Of a DNA stretch of 13,440 nt, positions 6,796-12,726 are shown in pieces. A model generated the notes under the pieces. The model saw only the letters and a list, made by a program, of their open reading frames with translations. It searched no databases and was not told the origin of the DNA. Numbering within the stretch: the first letter of the stretch is position 1; the number at the start of each line of letters is the position of its first letter. The position numbers and the translations under genes are program-made. The stretch comes from Megasphaera sp. UBA5897 (GTDB lineage: Bacteria; Bacillota; Negativicutes; Veillonellales; Megasphaeraceae): positions 1 to 13,440 of the forward strand of contig DJEN01000049.1 of assembly GCA_002431345.1 (NCBI GenBank). The letters run 5' to 3'.

Positions 6796-7362
6796 CTACT
6801 GGATGCGCTGAGCTGCTTCGTCTGCCATGATGGCATAGCCGGCTTCATTGGGATGTATGCCGTCTGCATAGCAGGGAGTCGTGCCTGCCGCTTCTGCATC
6901 CAAGATACGCTTATAAAAATCAATGGGCACTGCTCCATACAGCGGGCACTGTGCTAAAAGCCACTGTCTATAGATCTGCAGTACTGTATTATGCCGCTCT
7001 ACATCGTCTCTTCGCTGCCAGCCAAAAAACGCACTTTCACGTTTTGTCAATGGCGGGATACCGATAAAAAGCGGTTTGCCCTTATCAGTTACTTGCTGCA
7101 TCATACACTGCATATGCGCTTTGATGTGTTCCAGCGGTTCATCCAGCAGTATATCGTTGGAGCCGCCCATTACAAACACCGCATCATAGTCCATAAGATT
7201 TATCAGCTGCATGCGCTGCAGCATGCCGGCAGTCGTGTCGCCGCAAACGCCTTCATTACAGATGCGAATGCCCGTCTGTCTTGCCAGTATATATGTCCAT
7301 CGGTTCTGCGGCGCTGCATCATATCCGTAAGTTATGCTGTCACCAATACATAGTAAATTCAT
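6796..7362 (-). CDS. SGNH/GDSL hydrolase (esterase/thioesterase type)
   Basis: Compact single-domain SGNH hydrolase of 188 residues. The four blocks are visible: GDSIT with nucleophile S9, the oxyanion glycine in VCGDTTAGM (G41), GGSND with N69, and DGIHPN with D167 and H170. No signal peptide is seen, since catalytic block I lies right at the N-terminus, so it should act in the cytoplasm as an esterase, lipase-like enzyme or acyl thioesterase. It begins 12 bases after the S-component/ATPase fusion stop with GAGGTG eight bases before the ATG, so it is the last gene of the T-box-controlled operon. The substrate cannot be told from sequence. Co-regulation suggests, but does not show, that it acts on a tryptophan-related ester or conjugate. 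Confidence 0.9.
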   Translation of the reverse strand: MNLLCIGDSITYGYDAAPQNRWTYILARQTGIRICNEGVCGDTTAGMLQRMQLINLMDYDAVFVMGGSNDILLDEPLEHIKAHMQCMMQQVTDKGKPLFIGIPPLTKRESAFFGWQRRDDVERHNTVLQIYRQWLLAQCPLYGAVPIDFYKRILDAEAAGTTPCYADGIHPNEAGYAIMADEAAQRIQ

Positions 7363-7374
7363 ATTACGTACACC

Positions 7375-8841
7375 TCATATACGCTGCAATGCTTCTACAG
7401 CCGCTTCGGTTGTCAGCCACGGCGCATCAAACTGACAGCCCGCCTTTTCCAAGTCCATCTGGCAGGTAAATACAGACGGAATGGCTGTTTTGTACACATT
7501 ATGATCATACATATAGCGAAGTGTCGTTTCTACATCGCTGTCACAAAGGATACGTCCCTGGTCCAGTAAAACGAGCCGGTTGGCATAGGGCAGAGCCGCT
7601 TCCAAAGAATGTTCGATAACGACAATGGTATGCCCGTATTTGGCGTTGAGTTCATGAATCAATTCATAGAAATCATGCGTTCCTTCCGGATCCAATGCTG
7701 ATGTCGGTTCATCAAACACAAGAATATCCGGGTTGGTTGCCAGTACGCCGGCAATGACCAAACGCTGCCGCTGGCCGCCGGAAAGGTTGCTCAGTGCCCG
7801 CTTGCGGTATGGCGTCATATTGACTTTTTCCAAAGCTTCTGTAATTGCCGCTTCAATTTTTTCCGGCGCAACACCCTGGTTTTCCAAGCTGAAAGCAATT
7901 TCTTCTTCTACAGTCATCGCTACGAGCTGGCTGTCATAATCATCCAGCATGGCTCCGACACGACTGGCTAAATCCGAAATCGTCGTCTGCGTCGTTGCCT
8001 TGCCGTCCACATATACCATGCCTTTCATGACACCGCCGAAATAATGAGGGATGGCCCCGGTCATGGCCATGCACAGTGAGCTTTTGCCGCTGCCGCTTTC
8101 CCCCGTTACGACAAGGAAGTCCCCTGCATGCAGTGCCAAGTTTACATCTTCCAAGACAGGCTTTTTCTGCTTGTTGTAGATATATGTCAAATGCTCAATA
8201 GAAATCAGGCCGTCCTGCGTCGGCTGCAGCTCATACATGCTGTGGTCGGAAGCTACTTCCTGTTCTTCCAGTGAATCCAGAATGCCCCGCGCCACAAAAA
8301 GGCGCAGTGCCGGGAAATACATAATAGGCGTAACGACAGCATTCAAGAGGCCGATGACGACAACCAGCGGCAGCATAGCCGTAATATAAACAACCGTGGG
8401 GAGATTCATGACAAACTTCAAAATCGTGACAAAGGCGCCGCCGCTCATGCAAGTAGCTGCAAATCCTGTCAAGACAGGCAAGCAGGAATGGCCTTTAATC
8501 CGAACCCATGCTAAATTTTTCACAATACAAGTGCAAGTCAATGCTCCCAATGGTTCACTAATCAAATTGCCATACGGAAACCCGGATTTAGACGTCAGAA
8601 CATTGACTAAGGCAGCTACTAAGCCAATACCCAAAGCCTGTTTGTAAGACGGTTTCGTCAGACAGATAGCTACACAATACGTCGCAATCGTCCAGTTCGG
8701 CGTCACGCCGCCCACGCTTGGCGATACCAAGTGCAAAATCGTCCCAATGGCCAGCATAAGCGTCGTAATGGTGATCCAGCGGAATTGACCGCCCTGCCGA
8801 TGATGAAATTCAAGTTTTGCAATATCTGCTACTTTTTTCAT
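7375..8841 (-). CDS. ECF transporter fusion protein: TrpP-like S-component joined to EcfA1-like ATPase
   Basis: Single 488-residue polypeptide with two parts. Residues about 20-186 are hydrophobic with five or six membrane segments (near 22-40, 50-62, 68-84, 95-110, 121-145 and 148-180). They resemble the tryptophan S-component TrpP, including the first helix and its VSPSVGGVTPN turn and the later GFPYGNLISEPLGAL stretch. After a short linker an EcfA-type ATPase begins near 213: Walker A GESGSGKS (247-254), signature LSGGQ (353-357), Walker B DILVFDEP (372-379) and the switch histidine H411. The Q-loop region reads LDDYDSQ, so aspartate D300 stands where FQNPDDQ-type ATPases have glutamine. 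It lies 11 bases after ecfT and follows the Trp T-box, so import of tryptophan or a close relative is inferred. ATPase and fusion are clear; the TrpP likeness is from memory of the family and less sure. Confidence 0.85.
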   Translation of the reverse strand: MKKVADIAKLEFHHRQGGQFRWITITTLMLAIGTILHLVSPSVGGVTPNWTIATYCVAICLTKPSYKQALGIGLVAALVNVLTSKSGFPYGNLISEPLGALTCTCIVKNLAWVRIKGHSCLPVLTGFAATCMSGGAFVTILKFVMNLPTVVYITAMLPLVVVIGLLNAVVTPIMYFPALRLFVARGILDSLEEQEVASDHSMYELQPTQDGLISIEHLTYIYNKQKKPVLEDVNLALHAGDFLVVTGESGSGKSSLCMAMTGAIPHYFGGVMKGMVYVDGKATTQTTISDLASRVGAMLDDYDSQLVAMTVEEEIAFSLENQGVAPEKIEAAITEALEKVNMTPYRKRALSNLSGGQRQRLVIAGVLATNPDILVFDEPTSALDPEGTHDFYELIHELNAKYGHTIVVIEHSLEAALPYANRLVLLDQGRILCDSDVETTLRYMYDHNVYKTAIPSVFTCQMDLEKAGCQFDAPWLTTEAAVEALQRI

Positions 8842-8852
8842 ACGATACCCTC

Positions 8853-9539
8853 CTAAACCAATCCCTGCATACGCATGTATACGACCAAACAGCTGACAGC
8901 TGCCATAACAAGAATGACTGCATAATCTTTGCCCTTAGGCTTTACATTGCTCATAAAGCTGTGCGAATTGCTGCCAAACCCCCGCAGTTCCAAGCTGAGA
9001 GCCATCGTTTCTGAACGGCTCAGCGATTTCAGCATCAGCGGCTGTACGACGCTCATGTAATGAATCATTTTTTTCAGTACATTTCCCTTGGTAGAAAGCC
9101 CGCGGCACGCCTGTGCTTCCTGTACGGTTTTGCTTTCTGCAATAAAATCAGGAACAAACCGCAGCGCTGCCGTAAACATAAAGGCGTATTCATACGGTAT
9201 TTTGATTTGCTTGACCAAGGACGCCGTCAAATCCTGCAGGCGCGTTGTCGTCAGCAAAATAATAAAGACGATGGTCATAGCCAGCATGCGGAGCCCAGTC
9301 ACATACGCAGATTCCAGCGAACCGCCGCCCAAAAGCTGTACAGCGGCCAAAAACACGGCAAAGATAACGAGACTGCAGACAGCTTTACTATTGCGGCCCA
9401 AACTGCCGCATAATGCCAAGAGAAGCAGTTCAATCACGACGAGGACAATCAAAGGAACCGTCGTATGCAGAACCAATGCCCAGAAAGAAAAAGCAAAGGT
9501 TCCTATTAATTTCGTAACGGGTACAAATTGTTTCATCAT
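8853..9539 (-). CDS. ecfT: ECF transporter transmembrane coupling protein EcfT
   Basis: Transmembrane coupling subunit of an ECF-type ABC importer, 228 residues. Hydrophobic segments near 11-47, 55-71, 77-97 and 205-222 surround a cytoplasmic helical region. Both EcfT coupling motifs that contact the two ATPases are present: AQACRG (142-147) and ELRGFG (184-189). It links the S-component domain, here fused to an ATPase, to the ATPase pair. Its ATG overlaps the stop of the upstream ATPase gene by one base (TGATG), suggesting translational coupling, and AGGAGGG lies within the end of that gene. A second ATG follows immediately at 9536 and could also serve. Identification is secure from motifs and position between two EcfA genes. 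Confidence 0.93.
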   Translation of the reverse strand: MMKQFVPVTKLIGTFAFSFWALVLHTTVPLIVLVVIELLLLALCGSLGRNSKAVCSLVIFAVFLAAVQLLGGGSLESAYVTGLRMLAMTIVFIILLTTTRLQDLTASLVKQIKIPYEYAFMFTAALRFVPDFIAESKTVQEAQACRGLSTKGNVLKKMIHYMSVVQPLMLKSLSRSETMALSLELRGFGSNSHSFMSNVKPKGKDYAVILVMAAVSCLVVYMRMQGLV

Positions 9540-10351
9540 CAGTGGCTCCCTCCTAATCGTTTCAGCATCGCTGCCGTAAATTCCTGCATGGACTTGCAGT
9601 AGCCTATATCTGGCACGGCCATAGACAGGGTCACGGCTTCCGGCCGGCTCAGTCCCAATTCGTACAAATCATCCCGCTTCGTAAACAATTCCTGCGGCGT
9701 GCCGTCAAAGGCTTTGGTATGATTGCCAATGACGAGAACACGGTGGCAGTATCGGGCCAAAATATCCATGTCGTGCGTAATAATAAGAATCGTCATGCCT
9801 TGCTGATTGAGATGGGTCAGCAGCTCCATGAGATGTTCTTTATCAGCACTGTCCTGACCGCTCGTCGGTTCATCCAAAATAATGCAGCTCGTATGCATGG
9901 CAATGGCTGATGCAATGGCTACTCGCTGTTTTTCACCGCGGTTGAGATTGGGCGGATAGGCTTCTGCCAAATCGGTCAAATCGGTTGCTGCCAATGCATT
10001 GGCTACTGCTTCTTGTATGTCCTGTTCATTCATGCCTAACTGCTGCGGCCCGTAGGCAACTTCTTCCCGCACGGTAGGGCGGAACATCTGCCGTTCGGGC
10101 CGTTGAAATACATATCCCATAAATCGGCTCCGCTGCGCCGCATCCTGCGCGGTAATATCGACACCGTCATGAAAAATTTTGCCGCTGACAGGTTTTTCCA
10201 GCCCCATGAGCAGCCGTGTTACTGTTGTCTTTCCGCAGCCGTTGCGGCCGCCTAAGCCAATAAATTCGCCGTTTTGTATGGTTGCGTTAATATGTTCCAA
10301 CACAGGAACATTACGAGTATAATAAAAAGTTACGTCTTGCAGTTCCAGCAT
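9539..10351 (-). CDS. ecfA2: ECF transporter ATP-binding protein (EcfA2-like)
   Basis: Second ATPase of the importer, 270 residues. It shows Walker A GRNGCGKT (35-42), Q-loop FQRPERQ with Q83, Walker B CIILDEP (155-161) with catalytic E161, and switch histidine H193 in ITHDMD. The ABC signature is degenerate: LNRGE at 136-140 instead of LSGGQ. In an EcfA1-EcfA2 heterodimer this signature would face the Walker A of the fusion partner. The frame has an ATG at 10363, but GGAGG overlaps it and precedes the ATG at 10351, which gives MLELQDVTFYYT, a usual EcfA N-terminus. It is the first gene after the T-box terminator, 32 bases downstream of the T-run. Confidence 0.93.
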   Translation of the reverse strand: MLELQDVTFYYTRNVPVLEHINATIQNGEFIGLGGRNGCGKTTVTRLLMGLEKPVSGKIFHDGVDITAQDAAQRSRFMGYVFQRPERQMFRPTVREEVAYGPQQLGMNEQDIQEAVANALAATDLTDLAEAYPPNLNRGEKQRVAIASAIAMHTSCIILDEPTSGQDSADKEHLMELLTHLNQQGMTILIITHDMDILARYCHRVLVIGNHTKAFDGTPQELFTKRDDLYELGLSRPEAVTLSMAVPDIGYCKSMQEFTAAMLKRLGGSH

Positions 10352-10382
10352 ATGTACCTCCATTCAGTCTTATCAGACAAAT

Positions 10383-10423
10383 AAAAAAAGCCTTTCATCC
10401 CTTGATATACCAAGGGACGAAAG
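10383..10423 (-). terminator. T-box regulated intrinsic terminator
   Basis: On the minus strand CTTTCGTCCCTTG pairs with CAAGGGATGAAAG (13 pairs including one G-U) around a six-base loop, followed closely by seven T's (10389-10383). The CGTCCC in its 5' arm is the usual alternative partner in T-box antiterminators. Read-through leads directly to the ECF operon. Confidence 0.92.
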
Positions 10424-10687
10424 ACTATATTGTATGCATGATATAGTTCCGCGGTGCCACCCAAATTGACTGTAGTAGTCCTGCTCTACATGTACGGCCG
10501 AAGCGATACACGTTTCTTTGATAGCGGTGGAAATACACCGTCGCGCCCTACTTGCTGCCGTTCAGGCCGCCTCTCCCGAATCCATTCCATTCATCGGCTG
10601 GTGCCAAACTCCCACTGTCATTGGCTCGCTGCAACTGCCCTTACAAATGTACTCGTTTCGTTCATCGAATTATACATGTGAAATTAC
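10383..10687 (-). promoter_or_regulatory. T-box riboswitch leader, tryptophan-specific
   Basis: Minus-strand leader of about 300 bases between a promoter and the ECF operon. It contains the T-box core GGGTGGCACCGCG (about 10451-10463), a Stem I with GAGTA (AGTA at 10653-10650), a GCGAGCC distal element, and a stem II/III region with AGTAGGG and GACGG/CCACCG, then a terminator. The specifier region reads GAATGGAATGGATTC with two UGG codons, 10589-10587 and 10584-10582, each preceded by GAA. UGG is tryptophan. The acceptor-pairing bulge is UGGC, whose C would pair with G73, the discriminator of tRNA-Trp. Uncharged tRNA-Trp should stabilise the antiterminator, turning on the importer during tryptophan starvation. 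T-box class is near certain; amino-acid assignment rests on these two agreeing signals. Confidence 0.93.
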
Positions 10688-10692
10688 TTATG

Positions 10693-10722
10693 AGTATACC
10701 TAAAAAACAGCTCATTTGTCAA
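10693..10722 (-). promoter_or_regulatory. Sigma-A promoter of the T-box/ECF operon
   Basis: Minus strand: -35 TTGACA (10722-10717, perfect consensus), an 18-base spacer, and -10 TATACT (10698-10693). The predicted transcript start lies just upstream of the T-box Stem I. Confidence 0.85.
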
Positions 10723-10764
10723 TAGATAATCTCCTGCTGCCTATAGGTTTTGGACGCTTTCTTG

Positions 10765-10773
10765 TGGTATAAT
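10765..10773 (+). promoter_or_regulatory. Extended -10 promoter of the exonuclease/AEC operon
   Basis: TGGTATAAT forms an extended -10 element (TG-N-TATAAT, hexamer at 10768-10773), about 50 bases upstream of the exonuclease start. No good -35 box is seen at standard spacing, which extended -10 promoters do not strictly need. Confidence 0.6.
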
Positions 10774-10823
10774 GAAAATTATGAATATTGCAGCACTTAT
10801 ATTTTTAGAAAGGAGCTTGATTC

Positions 10824-11489
10824 ATGAAAGCAGTATTCGTTGACTTTGAAATGAATCCTATTACACAAGCCCATAAAGAAGCACGCCGCATCTGTAAAGG
10901 AGAAATCATCGAAATCGGCGCCGTCAAAATTAACGAAAACGGCGAAGAAATTTCTTCGTATAAAGAATATGTCCTGCCGGAATACGCAACGGAAATGAAT
11001 CCGACCTGCCAGGAACTGACCGGCATTACGATGGAAACGTTGGCAGGCTCGCCTCATTTTCACGATGCCTTTTTTCATTTTTTGGCATGGTGCAACGAAT
11101 CTAATGAAAATGATTACGAAATGTATGCCTGGAGCGAAAACGATTGGCGGCAGCTGACTTGTGAAATGCGCTTGAAAAAGCTGGACATGAATGCCCCGTC
11201 TATTCGCTGGATGCTGGATCATTGGCAAAACTTTCAGCAGATTTACTGCAACTTGCTGGGTCTGGATAAGGTAATTTCTCTCGACAAAGCCGTTAGCACC
11301 CTGGGAGAAACTTTTGACGGCCAAATGCATGATGCGCTTTGGGATGCCCGCAATACGTCCAAACTGTATGTATTGTCTCAAAAACGCGAAGAATTCCGTG
11401 ATATTATGCAGCCTATTATCGATGCAACCAAACCGGCAGAACCGCTGACATTTTCACTGGCTGATGCTTTCCGGGCTGCACGAAAATAA
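10824..11489 (+). CDS. DEDDh-type 3'-5' exonuclease (DnaQ-like)
   Basis: A 221-residue RNase T/DnaQ-fold exonuclease. The acidic site is complete: D7 and E9 in FVDFEM, D107 in SENDW, and H169 with D174 in MHDALWDARN. The HDALWDA block with histidine five residues before the last aspartate marks the DEDDh subclass. Such proteins trim RNA or DNA 3' ends; relatives include the KapD-type exonucleases of Bacillota. No further domain is seen, so it is a stand-alone nuclease rather than part of a polymerase. AAAGGAGC lies upstream of the ATG at 10824. The AEC permease gene begins 26 bases after its stop, with no terminator between. The true nucleic acid substrate cannot be read from the sequence. 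Confidence 0.88.
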   Translation: MKAVFVDFEMNPITQAHKEARRICKGEIIEIGAVKINENGEEISSYKEYVLPEYATEMNPTCQELTGITMETLAGSPHFHDAFFHFLAWCNESNENDYEMYAWSENDWRQLTCEMRLKKLDMNAPSIRWMLDHWQNFQQIYCNLLGLDKVISLDKAVSTLGETFDGQMHDALWDARNTSKLYVLSQKREEFRDIMQPIIDATKPAEPLTFSLADAFRAARK

Positions 11490-11515
11490 TATATTACGTA
11501 AAGGAGGCTTTATCA

Positions 11516-12493
11516 ATGGATGGAGCCAGTATGCGAATTCTCTATATTTTTATCGACATCATCCTGCCATTGGCCGCCGGATACGTTCTCAAACAGCGTC
11601 AGCTCGTATCTTCCCAGCAGTGCAACCGCCTGATTCGCTTCAATATTATTGTCATCGTAACCATTTTGACGCTGCTCAGTTTTTGGGTCATGCCCCTGCG
11701 GACAGAATTATTGTCCCTGCCTTTTTTTGCGTTTTTTAATGCCTTTTTCCCGCTGGGAATCATCTTGGTGCTTCGTCTGCAAAAACGGTTTTCCCTCAAG
11801 CTGGACCGCGGCAGCTATCTTATCGCGGCGATTCCATCCAACACGACAGCCCTCGGCGGTCTATGCGGCTACTTGCTGTACGGAGAAATTGCCTTTGCCT
11901 ATTCGCAAATTATCGGCATCTTTCAAAATCTGGTTATGTTTTTCATCCTTTTCCCCATGGGATACTACTATCAGCACAGCGGACAGAGCAGCAATATACC
12001 TGCCTTTATAAAATCCAACTGGAAAGGCATCTTTCTCAACTGGAATCAGCTTTCCGTCATCGCTATTGTCGTCGGTATAGGACTGTATGCCGCTCATGTA
12101 CCCCGTCCGGCCGTTTTGGGACAGCTTTTTCAATACCTCGTCCATATCAGCGCTTGGTCGGCACTGCTGCCGATTGGCTATCTCATCGACTTTTCCCATC
12201 TCAAACAGTACTGCCGCACTACTTTAAATCTGATACCGATTAAAATGTTCCTTACACCGGCAGTTTCGTACGTATTAGCATTGGGATTTACGTCTGACCC
12301 CGTGCTGCTGGGTACATTAGTCATCATCATGGCCAGTCCTTGTGCCATAAACGCGCTCATTACCGAACGTCTCTACAACTTGAATGTGAATCTGGCTATG
12401 GCTCCGTTCATTACGACAACACTGCTGTATATTTTTATCTTATACCCGTTATTTTATCTGTTTGTCACGCTAGGATATATACCGTTCAAATAG
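11516..12493 (+). CDS. AEC (auxin efflux carrier) family permease
   Basis: Integral membrane protein of 325 residues with about ten hydrophobic segments in two halves split by a polar loop (about 153-175), as in the AEC family. Family-like features are the N-terminal ILPLAAGYVLKQ, the early asparagine-bearing helix RFNIIVIVTIL, PSNTTALGGLCGYLLYGE near 107-124, and ASPCAINALITERL near 278-291. Bacterial AEC members move malate, lactate, other organic acids or sometimes amino acids; the substrate is not predictable here. The ATG at 11516 follows AAAGGAGG with eight-base spacing. It is the second gene after the exonuclease and is followed by a strong terminator. Family call is fairly secure, function open. 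Confidence 0.85.
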   Translation: MDGASMRILYIFIDIILPLAAGYVLKQRQLVSSQQCNRLIRFNIIVIVTILTLLSFWVMPLRTELLSLPFFAFFNAFFPLGIILVLRLQKRFSLKLDRGSYLIAAIPSNTTALGGLCGYLLYGEIAFAYSQIIGIFQNLVMFFILFPMGYYYQHSGQSSNIPAFIKSNWKGIFLNWNQLSVIAIVVGIGLYAAHVPRPAVLGQLFQYLVHISAWSALLPIGYLIDFSHLKQYCRTTLNLIPIKMFLTPAVSYVLALGFTSDPVLLGTLVIIMASPCAINALITERLYNLNVNLAMAPFITTTLLYIFILYPLFYLFVTLGYIPFK

Positions 12494-12530
12494 CTCGGCT
12501 AAAAATTCATCAGCAACCAATTCCGCATAC

Positions 12531-12563
12531 AACTCTCACCTCACCAGGGCTGAGAGTTTTTTT
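12531..12563 (+). terminator. Intrinsic terminator after the AEC permease
   Basis: AACTCTCA (12531-12538) pairs with TGAGAGTT (12551-12558) around a 12-base loop, followed by a T-run. It lies 38 bases after the permease stop and ends the exonuclease-permease operon. Confidence 0.88.
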
Positions 12564-12612
12564 ATGGGCAGTAACAAAACGAGATTTTTTACCTCATTTT
12601 GTCACTGCCCAT
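12564..12612. repeat. Long imperfect inverted repeat (20-base arms)
   Basis: The arms 12564-12583 and 12593-12612 pair as ATGGGCAGT/ACTGCCCAT (9), ACAAAA/TTTTGT (6) and GAG/CTC (3), interrupted by symmetric A-C mismatches, around a 9-base loop. No T-run follows on either strand, so it is not a standard terminator. The segment 12571-12589 matches 16 of 19 bases of 6628-6646 in the terminator after the regulator gene. It lies immediately next to the permease terminator. The rest of the gap to 12726 is AT-rich and shows nothing I can name. Confidence 0.7.
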
Positions 12613-12726
12613 TTACAATACCGTTTTGACGTACATAAGCTTTTACGCAGACATTCCCTATCGATATACCTTCTTTTATATTTGAAAACCATCTTATATA
12701 AAAGGACATACACCGTTATATGGCTG

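Noticed and set aside
10454..10703. Short plus-strand open frames in the T-box region
   Set aside because: The bases are explained by conserved minus-strand T-box structure; the peptides have no coding signals.
10797..11381. Minus-strand open frame of 194 codons opposite the exonuclease
   Set aside because: Antisense to a DEDDh exonuclease with a complete active site; no ribosome binding site or known motif.
12564..12612. Inverted repeat as an intrinsic terminator for the CpXC gene
   Set aside because: On the minus strand the stem is followed by A's, not T's, and it lies about 115 bases past the stop; reported as a repeat instead.
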